From the NCBI RefSeq assembly GCF_016107305.1, contig NZ_RCVR01000008.1:1-64000 (forward strand): 64,000 nt of DNA, read 5' to 3'. Both the position numbers and the translations under genes were made by a program. Positions 17,282-25,600 of this stretch are shown piece by piece. Positions within the stretch are counted from its first letter, which is position 1; every line of letters begins with the position of its first letter. The DNA comes from Roseomonas sp. KE2513 (GTDB lineage: Bacteria > Pseudomonadota > Alphaproteobacteria > Acetobacterales > Acetobacteraceae). A model generated the notes under the pieces. The model did not search any database. It saw nothing but the letters and a program-made list of their open reading frames with translations, and was not told where the DNA came from.

Positions 17282-18259
17282 ATGTCCGACGCACCCGCCG
17301 AGGGGGAGCTGTTGCCGCTGCGCGTGTCCCGCGCCGAGCCGGCTGCCGAAGGCATTCACCTGTTTGAACTGCGCGACCCCGCGGGCGCGCCGCTGCCCCC
17401 CTTCACCCCCGGCGCGCATCTCTCGGTGCGCGTGCCGGGCGGCGCCATGCGCAACTACTCCCTCTGCAACGATCCGCACGAGCGCGACCGCTATGTTATT
17501 GCGGTGAAGCGGGACGAGCGCGGGCGTGGCGGCTCGGTGGCCCTGGTGGACGGGGTGGCGGCGGGCGATACGCTGGAGGTTTCGGCGCCGCGCAACCTGT
17601 TCGAGCTGGACACGCGCGCGCCCGGCTACATCTTCGTCGCCGGCGGGATCGGGATCACGCCGATCCTCGCGATGATCCGCTATCTCAAGGCCACCGGCGG
17701 GAAGCCCTTCCGGCTTTTCTACCTCACCCGGCACACCGCTGGCACCGCCTTCCACGGCGAGATCTCGGATCCCGCCTTCGCCGGCAGCAACGCCGTGGTC
17801 ATCCACCACGACGAGGGCGATCCCGAGAACGCCTACGATCTCTGGCCGGTCTTCGAGGAGCCGACGAAGGAGCACATCTACTGCTGCGGACCGCGGCCGC
17901 TGATGGATGCCGTGCGCGACATGACCGGCCACTGGCCCGAGAACAGCGTGCATTTTGAGGATTTCGGCTCCGACCTCGTCCGCCCGCGCGAGGATGACAA
18001 GCCCTTCACTGTTCAGGTCGGGCGGCAGGGCGAGCCGTTGGAGGTGCCGGTCGGGGCGACGATCCTGGAGGTGCTGCGGCTGCACGGCCGCAAGCTTCCC
18101 TCCTCCTGCGAGAGCGGCACCTGCGGCACCTGCCGCACCCGCTACCTCGAGGGCGAGGTGGATCACCGCGACATGGTGCTGACGCCGGCCGAGCAGAAAA
18201 CACAGATCATGATCTGCGTCTCCCGCGCGAAGACCGACACGCTGGTGATCGAGCTTTGA
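17282..18259 (+). CDS. PDR/VanB-family oxygenase reductase
   Basis: Reductase partner of the Rieske oxygenase, 325 aa, carrying electrons from NAD(P)H via FMN to a plant-type ferredoxin domain. The flavin motif RNYS is at 57-60, the nucleotide-binding segment GGIGITPI at 121-128, and CGPRPLMD at 202-209. The C-terminal 2Fe-2S ligands are C276, C281, C284 and C312. This order (flavin, NAD, ferredoxin) defines the phthalate dioxygenase reductase family (Pht2/OphA1, VanB). The ATG at 17282 has a GGAGGAAAAG site; upstream in-frame residues do not match the family. Confidence 0.93.
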   Translation: MSDAPAEGELLPLRVSRAEPAAEGIHLFELRDPAGAPLPPFTPGAHLSVRVPGGAMRNYSLCNDPHERDRYVIAVKRDERGRGGSVALVDGVAAGDTLEVSAPRNLFELDTRAPGYIFVAGGIGITPILAMIRYLKATGGKPFRLFYLTRHTAGTAFHGEISDPAFAGSNAVVIHHDEGDPENAYDLWPVFEEPTKEHIYCCGPRPLMDAVRDMTGHWPENSVHFEDFGSDLVRPREDDKPFTVQVGRQGEPLEVPVGATILEVLRLHGRKLPSSCESGTCGTCRTRYLEGEVDHRDMVLTPAEQKTQIMICVSRAKTDTLVIEL

Positions 18260-19449
18260 GCGGGGCGCCGCGCATCCGGCTGGGGGTGGCGGGGCTCGGC
18301 CGCGCCTTCATGCTCATGCTGCCGACGCTGGCGCGCGACACGCGGGTCGAGATGGTGGCCGCCGCCGACCCGCGCCCCGAGGCCCGCGCCCGCTTCGCCG
18401 ACGATTTCGGTGCGCGGGTCTATGACGGTGTCGAAGCGCTCTGCGCCGATCCCGATCTCGACGCCGTCTATATCGCGAGCCCCCATGGGTTCCACGTCGC
18501 CCATGTCAGCGCCGCCGCCGCCGCCGGCAAGCACGTGCTGGTCGAGAAGCCGATGGCGCTGACGATCGAGGACTGCCAGGCGATGATCGCGGCCGCGCGG
18601 GAGGGGGGCGTGCACCTTCTCGTCGGTCACAGCCACTCCTTCGACGCGCCCTATCTCCACGCGCGGGAGATGATCCGGGCCGGGGATTTCGGCGCGGTGC
18701 GGATGATCACGGCGGTGAACTTCACCGACTACCTCTACCGCCCGCGCCGACCGGAGGAGCTGGACACCTCCCAGGGCGGCGGGGCCATCTTCTCCCAGGC
18801 GCCGCACCAGGTGGAGGTGGTGCGGCTGCTGGCCGGCCGCCCCGCCCGCTCTATCCGCGCGGCGGCGACGGTGTGGGACCGCGCGCGCGGGACCGAGGGC
18901 GCCTACAACGCGCTGCTCGATTTCGGCGAAGGCCTCTCCGCCACGCTCACCTATAACGGCCACGGGCATTTTGACACGGACGAGTTCCAGGACTGGATCG
19001 GCGAGATGGGCACCCCGCGCGACGCCACCGCCTATGGCACCGCCCGCGCCGCGCTCCGCACCGTGTCCTCGCCCGAGGAGGAGGCGGCGCTGAAGGAGCG
19101 CCGCGCCTATGGGCGGGGCAGCGGGGCCGCCGAAGCCCGCAGCATGCCGGCGCCGCCGGCCTACAACCACTTCGGCCTCGTCATCGCCTCCTGCGAGCGC
19201 GCGGACCTGCGGCCAACGCCAAGGGGCGTTGCGGTCTACGCGGACGACGAGCGCCGCTTCGAGCCGCTGCCGCCGCCGGACGTGCCGCGGTCGGAGGTGA
19301 TCGACGAGCTGCACGCAGCCATTTTCCAGGCCACGCCACCTCTGCACGATGGCGCCTGGGGCCTGGCCACGGCCGAGATATGCCTCGCCCTTCTCGAGTC
19401 CGCGCGGACGGGAAGGGAGGTGGCGCTTCGGCACCAGGGCACGCCATGA
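18256..19449 (+). CDS. Gfo/Idh/MocA oxidoreductase, phthalate-dihydrodiol dehydrogenase-like
   Basis: NAD(P)-dependent dehydrogenase, 397 aa. The Rossmann start is LGVAGLGRAF, the dinucleotide domain ends near HVLVEKPMALT, and the catalytic-domain segments GHSHSFDAP and NFTDYLYRPRRPEELDTSQGGG follow. These resemble the Pht4/OphB cis-4,5-dihydrodiol phthalate dehydrogenase subgroup rather than sugar dehydrogenases, judged from memory of the family. The start is TTG 18256, overlapping the reductase stop as TTGA, so the two are coupled. It would re-aromatise the dihydrodiol made by the Rieske enzyme. Confidence 0.82.
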   Translation: MSGAPRIRLGVAGLGRAFMLMLPTLARDTRVEMVAAADPRPEARARFADDFGARVYDGVEALCADPDLDAVYIASPHGFHVAHVSAAAAAGKHVLVEKPMALTIEDCQAMIAAAREGGVHLLVGHSHSFDAPYLHAREMIRAGDFGAVRMITAVNFTDYLYRPRRPEELDTSQGGGAIFSQAPHQVEVVRLLAGRPARSIRAAATVWDRARGTEGAYNALLDFGEGLSATLTYNGHGHFDTDEFQDWIGEMGTPRDATAYGTARAALRTVSSPEEEAALKERRAYGRGSGAAEARSMPAPPAYNHFGLVIASCERADLRPTPRGVAVYADDERRFEPLPPPDVPRSEVIDELHAAIFQATPPLHDGAWGLATAEICLALLESARTGREVALRHQGTP

Positions 19450-19478
19450 TGCCCGCAACGAATCCCGGGAGAGAAACG

Positions 19479-20453
19479 ATGTTCCCAGCAGCCCCCACGC
19501 GGCGTGCCGCCCTGGGTCTTGCCGCCGCCGCGGTCCTGGTCCCAGGTGCCCTGCGCGCGCAGACCCGCGTGGTGCGCCTGGTCGTGCCCTATGCCCCCGG
19601 TGGGACGAACGACGTGACCGCCCGGCTGATGGCGCCGCGCATGGGCGAGGCGCTGGGCCAGACCTGCGTGATCGAGAACCGCTCCGGCGCCAGCGGTGCG
19701 ATCGGCGCGCAGGAGGTGGCGCGCTCGGCGCCCGACGGAGCGACGCTGCTCTACTCGAACGAGGTCCACCCGATTCTTCGCCTCGTGCAGCGCGGCGTGC
19801 CCTTCGACGCGGCGGAGGACTTCACCCCCGTCACGCGCACGGTCAGCATTCCCTACGTCCTCGTGGGCGGGGCGAAGGCGGCGGGTTCCGCCGATCCTCG
19901 CGCGCTGTTCGCGGCGGTGAAGGCGAAGCCGAACGACTTCACCTTCGCCTGCTCCTCGCTCGGCTCGGTCGGGCATCTCGGCGCGGCGGCGCTCGGGCAG
20001 CGGCTCGGCGTGGAGGTGACGACGGTGATCTACCGGGGCACGGGACCGGCCATCAACGACGTCATCTCGGGCGCCGTGCCGCTGATGTTCGCCCCCGTCG
20101 GCGCCGTGCTGCCGATGATCCAGGGTGGGCAGCTCCGCGCCTATGCCGTGACCGCGCCCGCCCGCCTTTCCTCCATGCCGGACACGCCGGCCATGGCGGA
20201 GGCGGGGCAGCCGGAGATGTTGTTCGAGGGCTGGTGCGGTATCTGGGGCCCCAAGGGCCTGCCGGAGGCGCGGGTGGAGGCCGCCTGCGCCGCGGCGCAA
20301 TCCGCGCTGCGCGACGCGGAGGTGATCCAGCGGCTCGCCGCCATCGGCTGCACCCCGATCAACGAGACCCCGGCCGAGGCCGCGCGCCAGATCGCGGCGG
20401 ACGCGGCGCGCAACGCCGCGATCATCCGCGACGCCCGCATCCAGCCGGAGTGA
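19479..20453 (+). CDS. Bug/TctC-family solute receptor 1
   Basis: Periplasmic tripartite-tricarboxylate-type binding protein, 324 aa. The N-terminus TRRAALGL followed by a hydrophobic stretch and LRAQ is a Tat-like signal peptide. The mature part shows the family landmarks VPYAPGGTNDVTAR (residues ~37-50) and IENRSGASGAIG. No TctA or TctB is present in the window, as is common for expanded Bug sets. Between the dihydrodiol dehydrogenase and the Pht5-like gene it probably captures the pathway substrate, an aromatic acid. Met at 19479 has a GGGAGAG site; an ATG at 19446 overlapping the preceding stop is an alternative. Confidence 0.88.
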   Translation: MFPAAPTRRAALGLAAAAVLVPGALRAQTRVVRLVVPYAPGGTNDVTARLMAPRMGEALGQTCVIENRSGASGAIGAQEVARSAPDGATLLYSNEVHPILRLVQRGVPFDAAEDFTPVTRTVSIPYVLVGGAKAAGSADPRALFAAVKAKPNDFTFACSSLGSVGHLGAAALGQRLGVEVTTVIYRGTGPAINDVISGAVPLMFAPVGAVLPMIQGGQLRAYAVTAPARLSSMPDTPAMAEAGQPEMLFEGWCGIWGPKGLPEARVEAACAAAQSALRDAEVIQRLAAIGCTPINETPAEAARQIAADAARNAAIIRDARIQPE

Positions 20454-20463
20454 GGAGAGGCCC

Positions 20464-20649
20464 ATGGCCCTGATCCGCATCGAGCCCGTGCGCGACGAGC
20501 GCAGCGGCAACTACTACCTCGAGATCTACAGCCCGCATGACGCGGGGGCGCCGCTCGTCACCACTCAGCCGCGCTACGCCTCGGCGGCGGCGGCGGAGAA
20601 CGATCTCCTGGCCATCCTCGCCGCCGCGGCCAGCGCGCCGCGCGCCTGA
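20464..20649 (+). CDS. Small conserved-looking protein of the cluster
   Basis: A 61-aa cytoplasmic protein with no recognised domain. It reads as a beta-rich start (RIEPVRDERSGNYYLEIYS) followed by an Ala-rich helix (YASAAAAENDLLAIL). This layout is reminiscent of the short DUF1508/YegP-type fold but too weak to assign. It has a good GAGGAG ribosome-binding site, sits 10 bp after the Bug gene and reads in the operon direction, so it is probably translated. Function unknown. Confidence 0.6.
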   Translation: MALIRIEPVRDERSGNYYLEIYSPHDAGAPLVTTQPRYASAAAAENDLLAILAAAASAPRA

Positions 20650-20711
20650 AGGGCGCTGACCGCGCTGCCGGCCGCCCTGGCCTGCGGCGATAAACTTTCA
20701 GGAGCAGAAGC

Positions 20712-21701
20712 TTGTCCGACCTCCGCCTCTCGCTGGCTATCGGCGACTACGACCGCATCCGTCCCCTCGTGGACGGCAATGTCCGCATCGATGGCGTCGA
20801 TCCCGTCTTCTCGATCCTCGATCCCGAGGAGATCTTCTTCCGCGCGTTCAAGTACGCGGATTTCGACATCTGCGAGATCTCGCTCTCCTCCTACACGGTG
20901 AAGACGGCGAACGGGGACTGCCCCTATATCGCCGTACCCGTCTTTCCCTCCCGCGCCTTCCGCCACACCTCGGTCTATATCCGCAAGGACCGTGGCATCA
21001 CGAAGCCCGAGGATCTGAAGGGGCGGCGCGTCGGCGTGCCGGAATACCAGCTCACCGCCAATGTCTGGGTGCGCGTGATCCTCGAGGAATACGGCGTGCG
21101 GCCGGAGGATATCACCTGGGTGCGCGGCGGCTACGAGCATCCCGGGCGCGAGGAGAAGATCGCCCTCAACCTGCCCGCGAACGTGCGGCTGGAGAGCCTG
21201 CCGGCGGGCGCCACCATCTCCTCCGCTCTGGCGGACGGGCTGATCGACGCGGTGATCGGCCCGCGCGCGCCCTCCTGCTTCGACCGCGGGCACCCGCAGG
21301 TGGGGCGGCTCTGGGCCGATCCGGTGGCCGCCGCCTCCGAGTGGTACGGCAAGCACAAGATCTTCCCGATCATGCACGTGCTGGGCATCCGTAAGGACGT
21401 GGCCGAGCGGCACCGCTACCTGCCGGGCGCGCTGGTGAAGGCCTTCGAGGAGGCGAAGTCCTTCGCCCTCGCGCGGCTCTCCAACACGGCCGCGACGAAG
21501 GTCACGCTTCCCTTCGTGGAGGAGCGGCTGCAGCACGCGCGCCAGCTGATGGGCGACGACTTCTGGTCCTACGGGCTCGAGGCCAACCGCGAGGGCCTGG
21601 ATGTTTTTCTCGAGGCGCATCACGCCCAGGGGCTCTCCTCTCGCCGGCTGAAGCCGGAGGAGCTGTTCCACCCTGCCTCGCTTGAATCCTTCCGCCTCTA
21701 G
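20712..21701 (+). CDS. Pht5-like decarboxylase (type-2 periplasmic-binding fold)
   Basis: 329 aa, starting with TTG 20712 behind an AGGAG site. It resembles 4,5-dihydroxyphthalate decarboxylase (Pht5/OphC), a cytoplasmic enzyme built on a periplasmic-binding-protein fold. Recognisable stretches are DYDRIRPLVDGNVRIDGVD, FDICEISLSSY, VPVFPSRAFRH and RRVGVPEYQLTANVWVR. There is no signal peptide, which favours an enzyme over an ABC receptor, although similar proteins are often annotated as receptors. Next to the Rieske, reductase and dihydrodiol dehydrogenase genes it completes a phthalate-to-protocatechuate-type set. A paralogue lies at 36712. Confidence 0.78.
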   Translation: MSDLRLSLAIGDYDRIRPLVDGNVRIDGVDPVFSILDPEEIFFRAFKYADFDICEISLSSYTVKTANGDCPYIAVPVFPSRAFRHTSVYIRKDRGITKPEDLKGRRVGVPEYQLTANVWVRVILEEYGVRPEDITWVRGGYEHPGREEKIALNLPANVRLESLPAGATISSALADGLIDAVIGPRAPSCFDRGHPQVGRLWADPVAAASEWYGKHKIFPIMHVLGIRKDVAERHRYLPGALVKAFEEAKSFALARLSNTAATKVTLPFVEERLQHARQLMGDDFWSYGLEANREGLDVFLEAHHAQGLSSRRLKPEELFHPASLESFRL

Positions 21702-21720
21702 CAGCACAGGAGACGACGCC

Positions 21721-22908
21721 ATGACCGCCTTCCAGAACCGGGTCGAGGACATCATGGCGTCCTCCACCCGACGGGGCCTGCCCCGGAAGATCCAGCACCC
21801 GGTGGCCGACACAGCGTCGTACATGCGCGGCGTGGACAACTTCTGCCGGGTGATGGCGATCCGCCCGGGCGACCACGTGGTGATGCTGACGGACCCGCTG
21901 CTCGACCCGCGCGTGGTGCAGGCGGTGCAAGGCCTGGCGCGCGGGCGGGGCGCGACCTTCATCTCCTACATGGGGGATTCCACGCGCTACGTGACTGTGC
22001 CGGAGGAAGCGAAGCTGCTGCTGGAGCGGGCGACCTTCGTCGTCTCCACCTGGTTCGCCTCGGTGCTCGACCCCTACTGCATTGGGCTGCGGCGCAACAA
22101 AGGCCAACGCTGGGTGAAGATCACCTTCTTCCGCGATCTCGACCTGCTGCACACTCCGCAAGCGCAGTTTCCGGTGGAACTGCTGGGCGAGATCATCCGT
22201 GCGACGGGCCGCATGTTCCCCGAGGCCGGCGACTTCACGCTGCGCATCACCGACCCGCGCGGCACCGATTTCCGCGTGCCCTTCAGCGAGGCGATGCTGA
22301 AGAAGATGCGCGCGCACAACCGCTGGCGCGGGCAGAACGTGGCGGACCAGGACGGGTGCTACGTCCACTACCTGCCGACGCACGGACCGAACCTGTTCGA
22401 GCCGAACATGGTGGGGCTCCAGCCGGACGAGAAGATCGGCGTGACCGGCACGATCTGGCCGCAATGGGCCGTCGGCTTCGACGAGCCCTTCAAGGAACCG
22501 CTGGGCGTCGAGTTCCGCGATGACGTGGTCCATGCGGTGCACGGCGAGGGCTGGGAAGCCGATGTCATGCGCGACTACCTCATCGGCGGCACGCTGGAGG
22601 AGGTGGGCTGCGGCCACAACCCGAAGGCGCCGCGCTTCGATATCTATCCCGCCGGCCCCAACTCCCCGGGCGCGCTGCATTTCGGCATCAACGCGCTCAA
22701 GCCCTCCGAATACCTGCGGCGCGTGATGCCGAACTGGGAGGAGCCGCATATCCACATGGACCTCGTCACCTTCGACAGCACGGTGATGGCGGGGAACCGC
22801 ACCATGGTGGAGGACGGTTACCTTCTCTCTCTGCGTGACCCCGCGGTGCGGGCGATGGCGGAGACCTATGGGGATCCGGTGGAGTTGCTGGAAGCCTATC
22901 CGGTCTAG
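21721..22908 (+). CDS. M29/NicX-like metalloenzyme, possible ring-cleavage enzyme
   Basis: 395 aa; ATG 21721 with an AGGAGAC site. The fold resembles M29 aminopeptidases and the 2,5-dihydroxypyridine 5,6-dioxygenase NicX. A C-terminal metal region has HGEGWEADVMRDYL, then H299 (GCGHNP), H345 and D347 (IHMDL). NicX uses a similarly spaced His...His-x-Asp set to bind Fe(II). There is no signal peptide. It follows the Pht5-like gene by 19 bp in the same direction, so it probably acts on the decarboxylated product. Dioxygenase activity is inference; a peptidase or amidase is the alternative. Confidence 0.6.
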   Translation: MTAFQNRVEDIMASSTRRGLPRKIQHPVADTASYMRGVDNFCRVMAIRPGDHVVMLTDPLLDPRVVQAVQGLARGRGATFISYMGDSTRYVTVPEEAKLLLERATFVVSTWFASVLDPYCIGLRRNKGQRWVKITFFRDLDLLHTPQAQFPVELLGEIIRATGRMFPEAGDFTLRITDPRGTDFRVPFSEAMLKKMRAHNRWRGQNVADQDGCYVHYLPTHGPNLFEPNMVGLQPDEKIGVTGTIWPQWAVGFDEPFKEPLGVEFRDDVVHAVHGEGWEADVMRDYLIGGTLEEVGCGHNPKAPRFDIYPAGPNSPGALHFGINALKPSEYLRRVMPNWEEPHIHMDLVTFDSTVMAGNRTMVEDGYLLSLRDPAVRAMAETYGDPVELLEAYPV

Positions 22909-22931
22909 CGCCGGCAAGAAGAGGAAGAACA

Positions 22932-23900
22932 ATGGAAACGTCCCGCCGCATCCTTCTTGGCGGCGCGGCAGCTCTGCTCGCCGCGCCCGCGCTTGCGCAG
23001 TCATACCCCGACCGGCCGATCCGCCTTGTCGTGCCCTTCCCGCCCGGCGGCGGAGGCGACACGCTGGCCCGCCTCTCCTCGCTGGCGGCGCAGCCCAACC
23101 TGCCGCAACCCATCGTCATCGAGAACCGCGCCGGCGCGGGCGGCAATATCGGTGCCGAGGCGGCGGCGCGCTCTCCGGCCGATGGCTACACGCTGTTCTA
23201 CGGCACCAACGGCACGCACGGGATCAACGAGGCGCTCTACCCGCGCCTGCCCTTCCGCCCGGACGCGGACTTCATCCCCGTCGCCGCCCTTACGCGCATT
23301 GCCCTCGTCGTGGTGGTCCGCAAGGATCTGCCGGTGGAGACGCTGCCGGAGCTGATCGCCTATCTGAAGGCCAATCCCGGCAAGCTGAGTTACGGCTCGG
23401 CCGGGAACGGCACGACGGGGCATATCGCCGCCGAGATGTTCCGCGCCGCGGCGGGCGTGGACATCCTCCACGTGCCCTATCGCGGCAATGCGGCCGCGAT
23501 GACGGACCTTGCGGGCGGGCGCGTGGACCTCGGTATCGACCTCATCCCCGCCGCCGCGCCGGTGATGGAGGGCAATGCCGTGCGCGCCCTGGCCGTGACG
23601 AGCGCCGAACCCCTCCCGAGCCATCGCAACCTGCCTACCGTCGCCTCCGTCCTGCCGGGCTTCGAGGTGGCGGCCTGGGACGGCATCTTCGCGCCCGCCG
23701 GCACCCCGGCAGCGGCTGTCACCGCCATCAACGCCGCCTATCGCCGCGGCCTGCGCGATCCCGAAGTCGTTGCCCGCCTCCGCGCCCGCGGGGCGGAGGT
23801 GGTGCCGCTGGACAGTTCCGCGGAATTCGCAGCCTTCGTGGCGGCGGAACGCGGAAAATGGGCGGCGGCGGTAAAGGCAAGCGGCGCGCGGATGGACTGA
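22932..23900 (+). CDS. Bug/TctC-family solute receptor 2
   Basis: Periplasmic receptor of 322 aa with a signal peptide containing a clear Tat motif (SRRILLG) and ending LAQ. Mature landmarks are VVPFPPGGGGDTLAR and ENRAGAGGNIGAEAAAR, then GNGTTGHIAAEMF and HVPYRGNAAAMTDL. It is the second receptor of the phthalate-like cluster, so two related ligands or two affinities may be handled. There is an AAGAGGAAG site before the ATG. No TctAB nearby. Confidence 0.9.
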   Translation: METSRRILLGGAAALLAAPALAQSYPDRPIRLVVPFPPGGGGDTLARLSSLAAQPNLPQPIVIENRAGAGGNIGAEAAARSPADGYTLFYGTNGTHGINEALYPRLPFRPDADFIPVAALTRIALVVVVRKDLPVETLPELIAYLKANPGKLSYGSAGNGTTGHIAAEMFRAAAGVDILHVPYRGNAAAMTDLAGGRVDLGIDLIPAAAPVMEGNAVRALAVTSAEPLPSHRNLPTVASVLPGFEVAAWDGIFAPAGTPAAAVTAINAAYRRGLRDPEVVARLRARGAEVVPLDSSAEFAAFVAAERGKWAAAVKASGARMD

Positions 23901-23984
23901 CCGGCACTCGCGGCCGTCAGAGGGGATGGCGAAAGGACCCCGGGCCCGCTAAGGGCGAGGCGGCATGATCCCGATCCGCCCCGC

Positions 23985-24761
23985 ATGAGCGCGGCCCACG
24001 ACCAGGGCGCGCCCGGCCCGCCCCTGTTGGCGTTGCGCGGCGTGTCCAAGCGCTACGCAAACGGGACGGTGGCCGTTGCGGGGGTGGACCTCGGGATCGA
24101 GGCGGGGGGCTTCGTCAGCCTTCTCGGCCCCTCCGGCTGCGGCAAGAGCACGCTGCTGCGGATGATCGCGGGCCTCGATCCGCCGACGGCCGGGGGGATC
24201 GCCTGGCGCGGCGGGGCGCGGCCGAGCCTCGGCTTCGTCTTCCAGGACCCGACCCTGATGCCCTGGCGCAGCGCGCTCGACAACGTGGCGCTGCCGCTGC
24301 GCCTCGCGCATGTGCCGAAGGCGGAGCGCCACCGACGGGCGCGGGAGATGCTCTCGCTCGTTGGCCTGGCCGATGCCGCCGGCAGCTACCCGCGGGAGCT
24401 TTCGGGCGGGATGCGGATGCGCGTCTCCATCGCGCGCGCTCTGGTGACGGAACCGGAGGTGTTGCTACTGGACGAGCCCTTCGCCGCGCTGGATGAGATC
24501 ACGCGCTTCCGCCTCAACAACGACCTGCTGCGCCTTTGGGGGCTGCGGCGCTTCACGGCCGTGTTCGTCACGCATTCGGTGTTCGAATCCGTCTATCTCT
24601 CGGAGCGCGTCGTGGTGATGGCGGCGCGGCCGGGGCGGCTGCACGCCGATATCCGCCTCGATGCGTCCTCGCATCGCGACGAGGCCTTCCGCACCTCGCC
24701 CGCCTATGCCGCGCTCTGCCGCAGCGTATCGGGCGCGCTGGAGGGGGCCATGGCGGCATGA
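23985..24761 (+). CDS. ABC transporter ATPase, NitT/TauT type
   Basis: 258 aa. Walker A GPSGCGKST, Q-loop QDPTLMPW, signature LSGGMRMR and Walker B VLLLDEPFAALDE are all present, so it should be active. This is the subfamily used with SsuC/TauC-type permeases for sulfonates, nitrate, thiamine or pyrimidine precursors and aromatic acids. It overlaps the permease gene as ATGA. No classical secreted receptor accompanies the pair; the nearest candidates are the Bug proteins, which normally work with TctAB, or an unlinked receptor. Confidence 0.92.
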   Translation: MSAAHDQGAPGPPLLALRGVSKRYANGTVAVAGVDLGIEAGGFVSLLGPSGCGKSTLLRMIAGLDPPTAGGIAWRGGARPSLGFVFQDPTLMPWRSALDNVALPLRLAHVPKAERHRRAREMLSLVGLADAAGSYPRELSGGMRMRVSIARALVTEPEVLLLDEPFAALDEITRFRLNNDLLRLWGLRRFTAVFVTHSVFESVYLSERVVVMAARPGRLHADIRLDASSHRDEAFRTSPAYAALCRSVSGALEGAMAA

Positions 24762-25594
24762 GCGCGGAGGGCATCGCTCTGCCGCGCGAGCTGCGGCTGC
24801 TCGGGCTGCGCCGGAGCACCTGGCCGCGCATCCTCGCGCCGCTGCTGATGGGACTGCTCGCGCTCGGCGCCTGGGAGTTTGCGGTGCGGCACTTCGAGGT
24901 CCCCGCCTATATCCTGCCCGGCCCTGTTGCGATCGGGCAGACGCTGGCGGAGAACTGGGCCTCGCTGCTCGGCTCGCTCGCGGTCACGTTGCGGATCACG
25001 CTGCTGGCGCTGTTGCTCGCGGTGGTCACGGGCGTCGCGCTCGCGATGCTGTTCAGCGCGTCGCGCTGGGTGGAGATGACCTTCCTTCCCTATGCCGTGA
25101 TGCTGCAGGTCACGCCCGTCGTCTCCATCGCGCCGCTGATCATCATCTGGGTGGACAACGTGCAGGCGGCGCTGCTCGTTTGCGCCTGGATCGTCGCCTT
25201 CTTTCCCATCGTGTCGAACACGACGATCGGGCTGAACAGCACGGACCGGAACCTGCTCGACCTCTACCGGCTGCTCGGCGCCTCGCGCTGGCAGACGCTG
25301 TTCCAGCTGCGCCTGCCGGCGGCGCTGCCCTTCTTCCTGGCGGGGCTGCGCATCTCGGGCGGGCTGTCGCTGATCGGTGCCATCGTTGCGGAATTCGTGG
25401 CGGGCACGGGCGGGAACAGCTCGGGCCTCGCGTACCGGATCCTGGAGGCGGGATACCAGTTGCAGATCCCCCGGATGTTCGCGGCGCTGGCGCTCATCTC
25501 GCTCTCGGGCGTCGCGATCTTCCTCGTGCTGTCGCTTCTCTCGCACGTGCTGCTCCGCCGCTGGCACGAGAGCGCATTGGGGGGCGAGCGGTAG
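24758..25594 (+). CDS. ABC transporter permease, SsuC/TauC type
   Basis: 278 aa, about six membrane segments. The N-terminal segment PRILAPLLMGLLALGAWEFAV precedes the typical ILPGPVAIGQTL. The BPD_transp_1 domain spans about residues 80-270, and the cytoplasmic EAA-type loop contains DLYRLLGASRWQTLFQLRLPAALP, which contacts the ATPase. The start at 24758 is set by the 4-bp overlap with the ATPase; the longer open frame upstream is a shadow. The gene ends 6 bp before the convergent copper gene. Confidence 0.93.
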   Translation: MSAEGIALPRELRLLGLRRSTWPRILAPLLMGLLALGAWEFAVRHFEVPAYILPGPVAIGQTLAENWASLLGSLAVTLRITLLALLLAVVTGVALAMLFSASRWVEMTFLPYAVMLQVTPVVSIAPLIIIWVDNVQAALLVCAWIVAFFPIVSNTTIGLNSTDRNLLDLYRLLGASRWQTLFQLRLPAALPFFLAGLRISGGLSLIGAIVAEFVAGTGGNSSGLAYRILEAGYQLQIPRMFAALALISLSGVAIFLVLSLLSHVLLRRWHESALGGER

Positions 25595-25600
25595 ATCCGG

